Shown one piece after another: positions 8,160-18,595 of a stretch of 63,108 nt of DNA. The notes beneath the pieces were generated by a model. That model saw nothing but the letters and a program-made list of their open reading frames with translations, was not told where the DNA came from and searched no databases. The translations under genes were made by a program, and so were the position numbers. Each line of letters opens with the position of its first letter. Position 1 is the first letter of the stretch. This DNA is from Prochlorococcus sp. AG-315-D17 (GTDB lineage Bacteria > Cyanobacteriota > Cyanobacteriia > PCC-6307 > Cyanobiaceae): assembly GCA_003283685.1 (NCBI GenBank), contig QBWD01000003.1, positions 1 through 63,108 on the forward strand. The letters run 5' to 3'.

Positions 8160-10634
8160 ATGGCCCAGGAACGGCTGAAACCTATATCGTTGCATCAAGA
8201 AATGCAGCGCTCTTACCTCGAATACGCAATGAGCGTAATCGTTGGTAGAGCATTGCCTGACGCAAGAGACGGATTAAAACCAGTGCAAAGAAGAATTCTC
8301 TTTGCCATGCACGAGTTGGGTCTAACTCCTGAAAGACCTTATAGAAAATGTGCTCGAGTAGTTGGTGATGTTTTAGGAAAATATCATCCGCATGGAGATC
8401 AAGCTGTTTATGACGCACTTGTTAGACAAGTACAAGTTTTCAGTTCAAGATATCCAATCCTTGATGGTCACGGAAATTTTGGGTCTATTGACGATGATCC
8501 ACCAGCCGCAATGAGATATACAGAAACTCGGTTAGCTCAGATTGCAAACGATGCAATTTTAGGAGAAATAGATTTAGAAACCGTTGATTTTTCTCCAAAC
8601 TTTGACGGATCACAACAAGAACCAAATGTTTTACCCGCTCAATTACCATTTCTACTTTTAAACGGTAGTGCGGGTATAGCTGTCGGAATGGCAACAAGCA
8701 TTCCTCCTCATAATTTGAATGAGGTAGTAGAGGCTTTAATAGCAATAATTAAAAAACCAAATTTAAGTGAAGAGAAATTATTAGAAATCATACCTGGGCC
8801 AGACTTCCCAACAGGAGGAGAGATTTTGCTAAGCAATGGAATCAAGGAAACGTATAAAAAAGGAAGAGGAAGTATATCTATGAGAGGTATCGCACATATT
8901 GAAGAAATGAACCCTGGTAAAGGGAAGCATAAAAGAAGCGGTATTATAATTACTGAATTACCCTATCAATTAAATAAATCAGGGTGGATTGAAAAGTTAG
9001 CAGATTTGGTAAATAATGGAAAAGTTACAGGAATTGCAGATATTCGAGATGAAAGTGATAGAGATGGAATGAGAATTTTAGTTGAACTAAAAAGAGATTC
9101 CGATCCGCAAAAAATATTAGATTTTTTATACCAAAAAACTTCACTGCAAAGTAATTTTAATGCAATATTATTAGCTTTAGTTAATGGTCAGCCAATACAA
9201 TTAACCTTAAGAAAGCTATTAAATAACTTTCTTGAATTTAGAGAAAATACAATATTACTTCGGACAAAATTTTTATTAAAGAATATAAGAGATAGAGAAG
9301 AAATAGTAAAAGCTCTTATTCAAGCAATTAATAATCTAAGAGAAATAATTAAGTTAATTGAAGAATCTAAAGATACTTCAGAAGCAAAAAATAAATTAAT
9401 CAAAAACTTAAATATTAATGAAAGACAAGCTAATGGAATATTAGGTATGCCTTTAAAAAAATTAACAGGTTTAGAAAAAAGCTCATTAAAAAATGAAATT
9501 AAAGATTTAAAAAATAAAAGAGAGGAGCTTGAATTAATTATTGACAATAGAGACGAGTTAATGAAAAAAATGGTTAAAGAATTAAAAGAACTCAAGAAAA
9601 AGTTTGGATCCCCGCGAAAGACAAAGCTAATTGAAGGAGGAGATCAGCTTATAGCAGAAAGAATAGCCAATCAAAGACCTAATAGAGAATTACAAAGACA
9701 ACAAGCATTAAAAGCATTATCTATAGATTCAGAAATCGTAATTCAAACAAGTAATGAGATAAAGATAGTTCCTTCAAGTACCATAAAAAAATTAAAGCTA
9801 AAAGAAGAGTATACAAAAAATAAAGATCTAATACCTGCTAGGTTAATTTGGCCTATTAAAAAAACACCAAAGATCTTAGCAATTAGTGAAAAGGGGAAAA
9901 TAGGTATTCTAAAATGGGAATTTGCGGGACAGAAACCAGGTAAAATTGATAATCTTTTACCTGCAGGCCTAGAAAATGAGAAGATAATTAATTTTATCCC
10001 ACTACCAAATAAAAAAAATATTAGCATAGGTTTACTAAGTACAGATGGAAGATTTAAAAGAATATCTATTGACGAATTTGTTGATATGTCAAATCGAGCT
10101 ACAACGATATTAAAATTAAAAGATCATGTGACACTTAAAGCTGGTTTTATATGCGAAGAAAATGGTTATATTTTTATTATTAGCAATATAGGTAGAATGC
10201 TTAAATTTAAAATAACAAAAAAAGATATGCCTCATATGGGAAAATTAGCACAAGGACCAAACATGATGAAGTTATTTCCGGATGAGTTTATTATTAATGC
10301 TTTAAGCATTAATAATAATGAAAGCAAAGATATAGTTTTAATTACAAGAAATGGTTCTTTTATCAAACATAGTAGTCAATCAATCAGAATATCTAAAAAA
10401 GGAGAAATAGGTAAAATGGGAATAAAACTGAAAGATAGTATAAAAAATAATAATAGAATAGTAGATGCTTTTATTAATGATAAATATGTCTCTCTTTTAA
10501 CTAATAAAAGGAGATATGAAAGTTTAAAAAATAAAGAAATCAATTCAGCAGATTACAACAAAGAAAAAAAGATCCTGATAAATTTAGAGCCAGATGAAAT
10601 CATCGAATCTGTATTTCCTTTACTTTCTCCGTAA
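8160..10634 (+). CDS. DNA gyrase/topoisomerase IV subunit A
   Basis: This is a type IIA topoisomerase A subunit of 824 residues. The catalytic tyrosine is Tyr120 in AAMRYTE, within a highly conserved breakage-reunion domain beginning [22 protein letters not shown] coiled-coil segment spans about residues 400-480, and a C-terminal beta-propeller follows from about residue 520. The canonical GyrA box QRRGGKG is absent; the nearest string is QKPGK near residue 591. That argues for a ParC-like, non-supercoiling role or a divergent gyrase. Cyanobacteria usually carry a second GyrA paralogue elsewhere. The stop lies 5 bases from the convergent purF stop. Confidence 0.92.
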   Translation: MAQERLKPISLHQEMQRSYLEYAMSVIVGRALPDARDGLKPVQRRILFAMHELGLTPERPYRKCARVVGDVLGKYHPHGDQAVYDALVRQVQVFSSRYPILDGHGNFGSIDDDPPAAMRYTETRLAQIANDAILGEIDLETVDFSPNFDGSQQEPNVLPAQLPFLLLNGSAGIAVGMATSIPPHNLNEVVEALIAIIKKPNLSEEKLLEIIPGPDFPTGGEILLSNGIKETYKKGRGSISMRGIAHIEEMNPGKGKHKRSGIIITELPYQLNKSGWIEKLADLVNNGKVTGIADIRDESDRDGMRILVELKRDSDPQKILDFLYQKTSLQSNFNAILLALVNGQPIQLTLRKLLNNFLEFRENTILLRTKFLLKNIRDREEIVKALIQAINNLREIIKLIEESKDTSEAKNKLIKNLNINERQANGILGMPLKKLTGLEKSSLKNEIKDLKNKREELELIIDNRDELMKKMVKELKELKKKFGSPRKTKLIEGGDQLIAERIANQRPNRELQRQQALKALSIDSEIVIQTSNEIKIVPSSTIKKLKLKEEYTKNKDLIPARLIWPIKKTPKILAISEKGKIGILKWEFAGQKPGKIDNLLPAGLENEKIINFIPLPNKKNISIGLLSTDGRFKRISIDEFVDMSNRATTILKLKDHVTLKAGFICEENGYIFIISNIGRMLKFKITKKDMPHMGKLAQGPNMMKLFPDEFIINALSINNNESKDIVLITRNGSFIKHSSQSIRISKKGEIGKMGIKLKDSIKNNNRIVDAFINDKYVSLLTNKRRYESLKNKEINSADYNKEKKILINLEPDEIIESVFPLLSP

Positions 10635-10639
10635 AATAA

Positions 10640-12097
10640 TTAAGACATAGAGTTATTTTCAACCCATGATAAATAATCATCAGTGACTGTTCCAGTGACG
10701 TAATCACCTGTAAAACAAGACAAATCTAAATCTTTTATTTTAGAATCCTTCACTATAGCTTTTTTTAAATCATTAATTTCTTGATAGATCATTTTATCAA
10801 TACATAATTTTTTTTCTATTTGACTGACATCTTTATCATAAGCAATCAATTCATTTCTATTAGGCATATTGATTCCATAAACATGAGGATATCGAATCGG
10901 TGGAGCAGCTGATGTAAAAGTAACTTTGTTAGCACCTGCACTTCGTGCCATCTGAACTATTTGTTGCGACGTTGTTCCTCTAACAACAGAATCATCAACA
11001 ATTAAAACGTTCTTGTTTCTAAATTCAGTGCTCATAGCATTTAATTTCTGCCGTACCGAACGTTTTCTTAAAGATTGACCTGGCATTATAAAAGTTCTAC
11101 CTACATAACGATTTTTAAAAAATCCCTCTCTATATTCAATCCCTAACTGTCTTGCAACTTGCATAGCCGATGGTCTAGAGGAATCAGGAATAGGCATAAC
11201 AACATCTATATCTCCTAATGAAACCTGTTTCTTAATTGTTTCAGCTAATAAGTCGCCCATTCTTAACCTGGATTCGTAAACAGAAATACCATTCATTATT
11301 GAATCCGGTCTAGCTAAATAAACGTATTCAAAAGAACAAGGAAATAACAGTGGTTTATCTGCACATTGTTGTGAAAAAAATTCACCAGAAGAGGAAATAA
11401 AAATAGCTTCGCCTGGTTCAACATCACGAACAATTTGATAATCATTATTTTCGATAACTAATGATTCACTAGCAACGATCCACTCTGTTTTATAACTTTC
11501 TGAGATTCTTTTACCAATAATTAAAGGACGAATGCCAAATGGATCTCTAAAAGCTAAAAGTCCATGTCCAGCTATTAAAGCAATTGAAGCATAAGAACCT
11601 TCTACTCGTTTATGTACTGATTTAACAGAATTAAAAAGATCTTCTGGGGTAATTTCTTTACCTTGTATTTCACTATTTAATTCTGTTGCAAAGACATTTA
11701 ACAACATTTCAGTATCGCTTGAACTATTAGTATGTCTTCTATCAACTTTAAAAAGTTCTCTTTCTAATTCTCTTGTATTTGTTAAATTTCCATTATGAAC
11801 AAGAATAATTCCATATGGAGCATTCACATAAAAAGGTTGGGCTTCTTCTTCTTTATGAGCAGCACCTTTCGTAGCATATCTAACGTGACCTAATCCAATC
11901 TTTCCAATTAAAGCTCTCATATCTCGAGTTCTATAAGCTTCACGTACTTGACCTTTGGATTTATTAATATGAAAAACACTTCCATCCATAGTTGCTATAC
12001 CAGTTGAATCCTGACCTCTATGCTGTAGTAATAACAAACTATCGTATATTTGCTGATTACATTCTTTACCAGAAACAATACCTACTATGCCACACAT
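10640..12097 (-). CDS. purF: Amidophosphoribosyltransferase
   Basis: PurF transfers ammonia from glutamine to PRPP, the first step of purine synthesis. The protein begins MCGIVGI, so Cys2 would be the N-terminal nucleophile of the glutaminase domain. The PRPP loop VLIVDDSVVRGTTSQQ is seen near residue 355. It has the overall layout of the Bacillus-type enzyme, but some positions that I recall as iron-sulfur ligands there are not cysteine here (YPHVYGIN, and only one cysteine in DLSCFTG). It follows purL after 59 bases. Confidence 0.96.
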   Translation of the reverse strand: MCGIVGIVSGKECNQQIYDSLLLLQHRGQDSTGIATMDGSVFHINKSKGQVREAYRTRDMRALIGKIGLGHVRYATKGAAHKEEEAQPFYVNAPYGIILVHNGNLTNTRELERELFKVDRRHTNSSSDTEMLLNVFATELNSEIQGKEITPEDLFNSVKSVHKRVEGSYASIALIAGHGLLAFRDPFGIRPLIIGKRISESYKTEWIVASESLVIENNDYQIVRDVEPGEAIFISSSGEFFSQQCADKPLLFPCSFEYVYLARPDSIMNGISVYESRLRMGDLLAETIKKQVSLGDIDVVMPIPDSSRPSAMQVARQLGIEYREGFFKNRYVGRTFIMPGQSLRKRSVRQKLNAMSTEFRNKNVLIVDDSVVRGTTSQQIVQMARSAGANKVTFTSAAPPIRYPHVYGINMPNRNELIAYDKDVSQIEKKLCIDKMIYQEINDLKKAIVKDSKIKDLDLSCFTGDYVTGTVTDDYLSWVENNSMS

Positions 12098-12120
12098 ATT
12101 TAAACTTCCTCTATTTGTAG

Positions 12121-12152
12121 AAATGTTTTTATCAAGAAATTATAAAACATTT
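12121..12152 (-). repeat. AT-rich inverted repeat between purL and purF
   Basis: The arm AAATGTTTT at 12121-12129 pairs with AAAACATTT at 12144-12152, leaving a 14-base loop. It lies in the 59-base gap between the purL stop and the purF start. It may be a weak attenuator or simply an AT-rich coincidence. No purine-riboswitch core is visible. Confidence 0.25.
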
Positions 12153-12156
12153 TTGC

Positions 12157-14565
12157 TCAATTAGAAACTCTTTTATATATAGAATTTTCATAGGCTTCTT
12201 CTATATCAGATATATTTAAATTGATAATCAATTTATTTTTTTGGGATATTTTTAATTTCTTTTCTGTTGTAACTTTTCCTATATGTATTATAGAAAATAA
12301 ATTAGGATTTACTTTTGAAAAAGCATCAAATATCTCTTGAAATTCCAAAATTTTTTCATTAGAAAGACTAACTAAAACTCTTGCACCGCCTTCAGCAAAA
12401 AGAATACGATCCAATCTTTCACTTGTTTCAGGTAATACTATGTTCGCTCCAAAATCTGAGGAAATACAAGATTCTGAAATAGCAACAGCTAATCCTCCAT
12501 CACCAATATCATGAGCAGATTTAATAATTTTTTTCAAAATTATACTTCTCAAAAATAACTGTACTTGTTTTTCTAAATTTAAATCTATTTCGGGAGGTCT
12601 TCCTGTTTTTAAACCATGAACATACTCTAAAAAAGATGAAGCTGATAAAGTAATACGAGGATCATTCTTTTTATTAATTTGAAAAGTTAATCCAATCATC
12701 CAAATTTCATCATCTGAATGGCGCCAGGATTTCTTACAAATATTATTTGTATTTTCTATTAATCCAACCATACCAATAACTGGTGTTGGATGAATTGGAA
12801 CTACCTTATTATTTGCTTGTTTAGTATCATTATACAATGAAACATTCCCTCCCGTAACTGGGGTATTTAAAATTTTGCAAGCATTAGTGATCCCCTTACA
12901 AGACATTGCTAATTGCCAAAAGCCTATAGGATTTTCAGGAGATGAAAAATTTAGATTATTAGTAATTGCAATAGGATCTGCACCAACACAACTTAAATTT
13001 CTAGCAGCTTCTGCAACAGCAGCCATACTTCCGCGTTCAGGGTCTAAATATACCCATCTATCATTGCAATCTACAACTGCTGCAATTCCTCTATTTGTAT
13101 TTAATTCTTTTTCAAAATCATTCTGAAGACGAAGTCTTATGACAGCTGCATCAGCCTCGCCAGGAGATATAACTGTATTAGATTGTACCTGATAATCATA
13201 TTGATTATATATCCATTTTTTTGAAGCAATTGTAGGAGTATCTAATAACTTTAATAGAACATTATTCCAATCAATTAATAATTTATTTTCTAGAGAAATA
13301 ATGCCTCGATCTGAATATTTAGGCAACTGATTTTCATTCCATTTCCAATGATTTTCTAAATACTTAGGTAAAGAATTCAACAAAGTGTGCTCTTCAATAG
13401 GTGTATCATCCGCGAGAGCAGAGGCTGGTATATCAGCTACTATTGTTCCTTTATGCATTACCCTAACAACTTTTTCTTCTATTACTTTTCCTACAACCTC
13501 AACATATAAACCCCAACGATTAAATAATTTTCTTAATTTTTCATCAGAACCTGGTTTAATCACAAATAACATGCGTTCTTGCGATTCAGAAAGTAAATAC
13601 TCATAAGGAGTCATTCCTATTTCGCGAGCAGGTACGTAATCAAGATTTAATTCAATTCCAACATCACCTTTAGAGGCCATTTCTGAACAACTACAAGTTA
13701 ATCCTGCAGCTCCCATGTCTTGAGCGGCAACCACGTCTCCTGTTTTAAATGCTTCTAAACATGCTTCTATTAATCCTTTCTCTAAAAATGGATCTCCTAC
13801 TTGTACAGCAGGTCTATCATCTATTGATGTTTTAGAAAGCTCAGAACTTGCAAAACTTGCACCACCCATACCGTCTCTACCCGTAGTATTACCTACATAT
13901 AAAATTGGGAAATTAACTCCACTAGCACCTGAACAAACTATTTCATCTGTCTCCATCAAGCCTAAAGCCATTGCATTAACTAAAGGATTTCCAGAGTAAC
14001 TACTATCAAAGCCAACTTCACCTCCAATAGTAGGAACCCCTACACAATTGCCATAATGGGATATTCCGGCAACAACTCCTTCTAGCAAACTAATATTTTT
14101 TTCTTTCTCTAAAGGCCCAAACCTTAAAGCATTTAACAAAGCTATAGGCCTTGCACCCATTGTAAATATGTCTCTTAAGATTCCACCCACACCAGTTGCT
14201 GCTCCCTGAAAAGGTTCAACAGCAGAAGGATGATTATGACTTTCAATTTTAAAAACCAGTCTTTGACCATGACCAACATCTACAACACCTGCATTTTCTC
14301 CAGGTCCTACAAGAATACGAGGCCCAGTTGTAGGGAAATTTTTTAATAAAAGACGTGAATTACGATAGCAACAATGTTCAGACCACATCACACCAAACAT
14401 TCCTAATTCTGTTCTGTTAGGGGGTCTTTTTAATCTTCTACAAATTTCTACATAATCTTCTTTTTTTAAACCCTCTTGATTTAATGCATTTAAAACCTCA
14501 TATTCAACTTTAAACGTTGTTGAATTGATTAATTTGTCAAAATTAGTAATGTTAGCGCTAGACAT
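12157..14565 (-). CDS. purL: Phosphoribosylformylglycinamidine synthase subunit II
   Basis: PurL makes FGAM from FGAR and ATP, using ammonia supplied by PurQ with PurS as adaptor. At 802 residues it is the short PurL form, which needs separate PurQ and PurS; neither is in this window. Recognisable blocks include [28 protein letters not shown], the histidine-containing [19 protein letters not shown], and the second AIRS-like half ending near [14 protein letters not shown]. It starts 3 bases after the stop of the PRC-barrel gene, in the dnaN-PRC-purL run. Confidence 0.97.
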   Translation of the reverse strand: MSSANITNFDKLINSTTFKVEYEVLNALNQEGLKKEDYVEICRRLKRPPNRTELGMFGVMWSEHCCYRNSRLLLKNFPTTGPRILVGPGENAGVVDVGHGQRLVFKIESHNHPSAVEPFQGAATGVGGILRDIFTMGARPIALLNALRFGPLEKEKNISLLEGVVAGISHYGNCVGVPTIGGEVGFDSSYSGNPLVNAMALGLMETDEIVCSGASGVNFPILYVGNTTGRDGMGGASFASSELSKTSIDDRPAVQVGDPFLEKGLIEACLEAFKTGDVVAAQDMGAAGLTCSCSEMASKGDVGIELNLDYVPAREIGMTPYEYLLSESQERMLFVIKPGSDEKLRKLFNRWGLYVEVVGKVIEEKVVRVMHKGTIVADIPASALADDTPIEEHTLLNSLPKYLENHWKWNENQLPKYSDRGIISLENKLLIDWNNVLLKLLDTPTIASKKWIYNQYDYQVQSNTVISPGEADAAVIRLRLQNDFEKELNTNRGIAAVVDCNDRWVYLDPERGSMAAVAEAARNLSCVGADPIAITNNLNFSSPENPIGFWQLAMSCKGITNACKILNTPVTGGNVSLYNDTKQANNKVVPIHPTPVIGMVGLIENTNNICKKSWRHSDDEIWMIGLTFQINKKNDPRITLSASSFLEYVHGLKTGRPPEIDLNLEKQVQLFLRSIILKKIIKSAHDIGDGGLAVAISESCISSDFGANIVLPETSERLDRILFAEGGARVLVSLSNEKILEFQEIFDAFSKVNPNLFSIIHIGKVTTEKKLKISQKNKLIINLNISDIEEAYENSIYKRVSN

Positions 14566-14568
14566 TAA

Positions 14569-15348
14569 TCAAATCCAAGGGTCCATGTTGTTTCCATTAG
14601 AAAAATTACTTTTTCTTCTGCTTGAAGACATTCTATTAAAACTTTGAGGATTATCTTCCTCTTCATCATCTATCCAATCATCATTGAAATTTTCAGATAC
14701 AGAAGAATCTAGATTATCATAGGAATTTATATCATTTTCATTAACTTGTTCTTCAAACCAACCTTCTAAACGATCAGAAGCTTTACCAGTTATATCCTGA
14801 AATTGTGTTCTCCATTTTCTACTTTTATTCAAAAATTCTTCTTTTATACTTGCTTTATAAATTGGTAAATCTTCAAGACTATTTAAATCAGACGAAATAG
14901 AACCAGGTTGTTGATCAAGTATATGATCAATTTCTAAACGCCATCGACTACTTCCCGGAATTAATGGATTGGATCGACTAACTAAATAATATAATATTTT
15001 TCCCTTGTTAGGTTCAAAAACAAAATCAGCAATCAAAGCTATTTTTTCACCATCATTATTAAAAATATCAGCATTCATTAAAGTTGGAAAACGATCTAAA
15101 GTTTGTTGATCTGATATAGATGGTTTCCCTTTTACATATACTTCATTTTGACTAAGCCCTTTTAATTGATTCAGCCTCCATACTTCTCTTGTGATTTTCA
15201 AATTAGAAGGACTACTTATCCATCCTAATAAGCGATGAAAAGATGGATACATCCAAGGGGAAATACCAGGACCATGATCAATACCTTGATCGCAACGAAC
15301 ACGATGATGTATTAAATCACTAAATAATAATTTATTTGGTATTTTCAA
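14569..15348 (-). CDS. PRC-barrel domain protein downstream of dnaN
   Basis: The 259-residue protein looks like a cyanobacterial PRC-barrel protein. The first half carries two barrel-like segments, including ITREVWRLNQLKG and ALIADFVFEPNKGKILYYLVSRSNPLIPGSSRW. The last 60 residues are acidic and low-complexity. PRC-barrels occur in the photosynthetic reaction-centre H subunit and in RimM; no specific role is known for this one. It is locked between dnaN (2-base gap) and purL (3-base gap), a placement I recall as conserved in marine picocyanobacteria. Function is unassigned. Confidence 0.75.
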   Translation of the reverse strand: MKIPNKLLFSDLIHHRVRCDQGIDHGPGISPWMYPSFHRLLGWISSPSNLKITREVWRLNQLKGLSQNEVYVKGKPSISDQQTLDRFPTLMNADIFNNDGEKIALIADFVFEPNKGKILYYLVSRSNPLIPGSSRWRLEIDHILDQQPGSISSDLNSLEDLPIYKASIKEEFLNKSRKWRTQFQDITGKASDRLEGWFEEQVNENDINSYDNLDSSVSENFNDDWIDDEEEDNPQSFNRMSSSRRKSNFSNGNNMDPWI

Positions 15349-15350
15349 TG

Positions 15351-16514
15351 TTAATTTCTTATTTGTATTGGCATTACTAAATATATAAAATTAAAATCAG
15401 TATCCACAGGAGAAAAAACAGCAGGTGTTGTAGCTGAATTACAACTTAATTGAACAGATGTTGTATCTATAACTTTTATACCTTCTAATAAATATCTTAC
15501 ATTAAATGCAATTTGAAAAGACTCAGAGTTCATAACAACTGATAATGATTCTGAACCACTTCCTATATCTTGAGCTTCAGTAGTGATTTTAACTATATTA
15601 GAATCCTTATCAGCACTCATTTTTATAACATTGTTATGTTGATCTGCTAAAACAGCAATTCTTTCAAGAGAAGAAATTAATTCTTTTCTATCAAATTTTA
15701 ATGTTTTAGAAAAAGCATCAGGTATTAATTGAGAGTAATTAGGATAAGAACCATCTAAAGTTCTGATAGTAATTACTTGATCAGAAGCTATAAAAACAAC
15801 TTGACCTTTATCTATAAAAAAATTGACTGGTTCATCATTAGAAAAATTACTTAAAAACCTTTCAACTTCTCGTAATGACTTGGAGGGAAGTGTAATTGAA
15901 AATTTCTCAAATGATTCAATATTATTTTCTTGATGATTATTATCATATAAAATATTATTTAAATTTAAAACAGCTAATCTATGGCCATCAGTAGCAGCAG
16001 ATTCTACTCCTTGTCCATTAAAAGTAAGATTAACACCTGTTAACAATTGTTTAGCTTCATCAGTACTGCTTGCAAATAAGGTTGATTTAATAGCGTTTGA
16101 TAAAAATGTCGAATTTAATTTAAGTGCAGTACCTGTTTCAACTAGAGGTAAATCAGGAAAATCATCAGCTATCATTCCTCGCATTTGATAACTCCCACTC
16201 TTGCTTATGAGTTCAACTTGTTGACTGTTTTCATCAAGATTTAAACAAAGAGGTGAATCGTTAGACAATTTTGAAACAATTTCTCCAAATAGCTTGGCTG
16301 GAAGCGTTATCTGACCACTTTGTTCAACTGAAGCATGTAAAGAAATTTGAATTCCCAAACTTAAATCAAAACCTGTAAGACAAAGTTTCCCTGTACTAGC
16401 ATCAGCAGTCAATAAAACATTTGCTAACACTGGATGAGTTGGCCTAGCAGATACAGCCCTGCTAACGAGCTGTAATGCAATATTTAACTCAGATTGAGAA
16501 CAATTTAATTTCAT
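15351..16514 (-). CDS. dnaN: DNA polymerase III beta sliding clamp
   Basis: DnaN is the ring-shaped processivity clamp of the replicative polymerase. The 387-residue product has the normal length and the three repeated clamp folds, with an N-terminal MKLNCSQSELNIALQLVSRAVSARPTHP (split here as MKLNCSQSELNIALQ then LVSRAVSARPTHP) and a C-terminal PAVFSPVDTDFNFIYLVMPIQ. The ATG at 16514 borders the putative replication origin. It heads a compact minus-strand group with the PRC-barrel gene and purL. dnaA is not adjacent, as is usual in cyanobacteria. Confidence 0.97.
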   Translation of the reverse strand: MKLNCSQSELNIALQLVSRAVSARPTHPVLANVLLTADASTGKLCLTGFDLSLGIQISLHASVEQSGQITLPAKLFGEIVSKLSNDSPLCLNLDENSQQVELISKSGSYQMRGMIADDFPDLPLVETGTALKLNSTFLSNAIKSTLFASSTDEAKQLLTGVNLTFNGQGVESAATDGHRLAVLNLNNILYDNNHQENNIESFEKFSITLPSKSLREVERFLSNFSNDEPVNFFIDKGQVVFIASDQVITIRTLDGSYPNYSQLIPDAFSKTLKFDRKELISSLERIAVLADQHNNVIKMSADKDSNIVKITTEAQDIGSGSESLSVVMNSESFQIAFNVRYLLEGIKVIDTTSVQLSCNSATTPAVFSPVDTDFNFIYLVMPIQIRN

Positions 16515-16776
16515 CCAGTTTTCTCAAAAGAATTGCTTTGACTTAAGACTTTCATAGCTATTTCAGTATGGCAATACCCTTAAAAAAAACTATATTTTCT
16601 TTTTCTAGTTCTATTCTATTCTTCTTATTAAGAAATTGAATTAGTAGTAGTAGTCTCTGTGGAATTTGTGGTTAATTGAAAAATCCCAGTTCCTTAATGA
16701 TTTTTGATTTATTTTTCATGAGGAAAACTTTATTCCAAAGTGGAGAAAAATAAAAAATTCCACAAATTATTGCGAT

Positions 16777-16785
16777 TGTGGAAAA
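16777..16785 (-). promoter_or_regulatory. DnaA box (exact TTTTCCACA)
   Basis: The minus strand reads TTTTCCACA, the box form known from cyanobacterial origins. It faces the second exact box at 16818 across an AT-rich stretch. Confidence 0.65.
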
Positions 16786-16817
16786 CAGATTTTTATTTAT
16801 GTTTGATTTTTGATGTT

Positions 16818-16826
16818 TTTTCCACA
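16818..16826 (+). promoter_or_regulatory. DnaA box (exact TTTTCCACA)
   Basis: The plus strand reads TTTTCCACA. With 16777-16785 it forms an inverted pair around a candidate DNA-unwinding stretch. Confidence 0.65.
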
Positions 16827-16889
16827 AATCAATACTTAGATTGAAAGGTGTATTCCTCAGACACTTTTAAGATTGTTTGTTATTTATCT

Positions 16890-17996
16890 TCAAAATCCCA
16901 TTGTTTTTGCGATTGAATTTATTTCAGGATCTAACCCTGAATGAAATATTGAGTCATTATTGTTGATAGCACATTCTGGATCTTTTAATCCATTACCAGT
17001 TAAGACACAAACAATGGTGCTATTTCTAGGTACTTCATCTTTTAATTTTAAAAGACCTGCTACTGAAGATGCGCTGGCAGGTTCACAAAAAATACCTTCT
17101 TCTTTTCCAAGTATTTTGTAAGCATTAATTATTTCTGAATCAGTTACTGATGAAAATTTACCATTGCTAGATTCTTTTGCTGAACAGGCTTTTTCTTTAT
17201 TTACTGGGTTACCTATTCTAATAGCAGTTGCAATTGTTTCAGGATTCTCGATAGTTTTACCAAGCACCAAAGGTGCAGATCCACTTGCTTGAAAACCCAT
17301 CATCTTAGGAAGTTGCTTAGATTTATGAGCTGAAAAATATTCTTGGAACCCCATCCAATATGCACTTATATTACCAGCATTACCCATTGGTATACATAAC
17401 CAATCAGGAGCATTACCAAGATTTTCTATTATCTCAAAAGCAGCTGTTTTTTGTCCTTGGAGCCTGAATGGATTGACTGAGTTCACTAAAGTAATTGGAT
17501 ATTTTTCTGATAATTCTCTAACAATATCTAGGGCTTTATCAAAGTTTCCTTTAATAGCAAGAATTTCTGCACCATAAACTAAAGCTTGAGCAAGTTTGCC
17601 TTGAGCAACATATCCATCTGGGATAATTACAAAGGCTTTCATGCCTCCTTTTCGTGCATATGCAGCAGCAGAAGCAGATGTGTTACCTGTGCTTGCACAA
17701 ATTACGGCTTCACATCCAGATTCTTTGGCTTTGCTTAAAGCCATGGTCATTCCTCTATCTTTAAAAGAACCCGTTGGATTTAGACCGTCATATTTGACAT
17801 AAACTTCTACGCCCTTTCCAATACGATCAGATATCGATTTAACTGGTAAAAGGGGAGTTGCTCCTTCATATAGTGATATTACTGGTGTTTTTTCTGTTAC
17901 TGGTAACCATGGTCTATATGCATCAATAAGACCAGCCCAGTTATTTTTTTTTGGAGCTGTATTGAAAAATTGTTTTAATTTTTTAGAGAATGCCAC
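16890..17996 (-). CDS. thrC: Threonine synthase
   Basis: ThrC converts O-phosphohomoserine to threonine with pyridoxal phosphate. The 368-residue product has the length of the short bacterial class. Lys79 in [10 protein letters not shown] is the expected PLP-binding lysine, and the phosphate-binding loop [12 protein letters not shown] is near residue 203. The gene ends at the edge of the putative origin and is transcribed towards it. Upstream on the same strand, after 26 bases, is the DUF1400 protein gene, with no evident functional tie. The identification is secure. Confidence 0.96.
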   Translation of the reverse strand: MAFSKKLKQFFNTAPKKNNWAGLIDAYRPWLPVTEKTPVISLYEGATPLLPVKSISDRIGKGVEVYVKYDGLNPTGSFKDRGMTMALSKAKESGCEAVICASTGNTSASAAAYARKGGMKAFVIIPDGYVAQGKLAQALVYGAEILAIKGNFDKALDIVRELSEKYPITLVNSVNPFRLQGQKTAAFEIIENLGNAPDWLCIPMGNAGNISAYWMGFQEYFSAHKSKQLPKMMGFQASGSAPLVLGKTIENPETIATAIRIGNPVNKEKACSAKESSNGKFSSVTDSEIINAYKILGKEEGIFCEPASASSVAGLLKLKDEVPRNSTIVCVLTGNGLKDPECAINNNDSIFHSGLDPEINSIAKTMGF

Positions 17997-18022
17997 TTGA
18001 TCAGCAAGTAGTTTTAAATAAT

Positions 18023-18595
18023 CTAAGTGCTAGAGCTTCCATCTTTCAGTTTTTTTAAAGGAGAATTTGAATAGAAGTTAATTAAATCTGTTAAAGACTC
18101 GATTTTTTTAAGTGTTGTACTTAAAGCATTTAAATCTAAGGCAATATTTTTATTTGGATAAGCTTTAAAAAAGTCTATTAAATTGATTTCTTCATTGTTA
18201 TTATATGAACTTATTATAATTGCTGATCGTATTGCTTTAATGCTTAATTCTTTTTCTAAAATTTTATTAGGATGAATTATTTTGGCTATTCTACCTAATA
18301 ATATTTCTCCAATAGTACTATTCATTAATTTACTACTTACAATTAGAGGAACTTCAATTTTTAATGTTAAAGTTTCTAGTAATTGATTATTATTTTGATT
18401 AGTAATATACATTAATTTTTTTAATTTAGCACTAGGTATCTTTGTCTTTTCAAAATTACTTAATTCTTCTACTAAAATTGTTCTATTGAAAGTGCCTTTA
18501 TACAAATATATTGTTTCTGCGGCTTTTGATTTAGGATAAATAATTAAAAATAAAAGTAACAAAAAACATTTTGATATATTATTCTTCAATGTCAT
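18023..18595 (-). CDS. Exported DUF1400-like protein
   Basis: The 190-residue protein has a cleavable-looking signal peptide (hydrophobic residues about 9-21, then KSKAAE). The mature part resembles the DUF1400 region found at the N-terminus of cyanobacterial alpha/beta-hydrolase proteins: the [20 protein letters not shown] start, a helical centre with [11 protein letters not shown], and a middle similar to [11 protein letters not shown]. No hydrolase domain or Gly-x-Ser-x-Gly motif follows, so this is a stand-alone version. It begins directly after the ABC1 kinase stop and is likely cotranscribed. The family call is from memory and moderate; the function is unknown. Confidence 0.6.
   Translation of the reverse strand: MTLKNNISKCFLLLLFLIIYPKSKAAETIYLYKGTFNRTILVEELSNFEKTKIPSAKLKKLMYITNQNNNQLLETLTLKIEVPLIVSSKLMNSTIGEILLGRIAKIIHPNKILEKELSIKAIRSAIIISSYNNNEEINLIDFFKAYPNKNIALDLNALSTTLKKIESLTDLINFYSNSPLKKLKDGSSST

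Larger units (their letters stand above)
16515..16889. other. oriC: Putative chromosomal replication origin (oriC) between dnaN and thrC
   Basis: This 375-base gap is the longest in the window and has no credible gene. It holds two exact TTTTCCACA DnaA boxes (16777-16785 minus, 16818-16826 plus) in inverted orientation around about 32 bases of AT-rich DNA. Near matches lie at 16658-16666, 16667-16675 (TTAACCACA on the minus strand) and 16756-16764. A perfect 8-bp inverted repeat, TTCCACAA at 16758-16765 with TTGTGGAA at 16776-16783, sits among them. The position next to dnaN matches where Prochlorococcus genomes are usually opened. Origin function is inferred from boxes and context. Confidence 0.75.

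Noticed and set aside
16568..16639. 23-codon open frame inside the origin gap
   Set aside because: It is short, low in complexity and has no ribosome site. AT-rich DNA gives such frames by chance.
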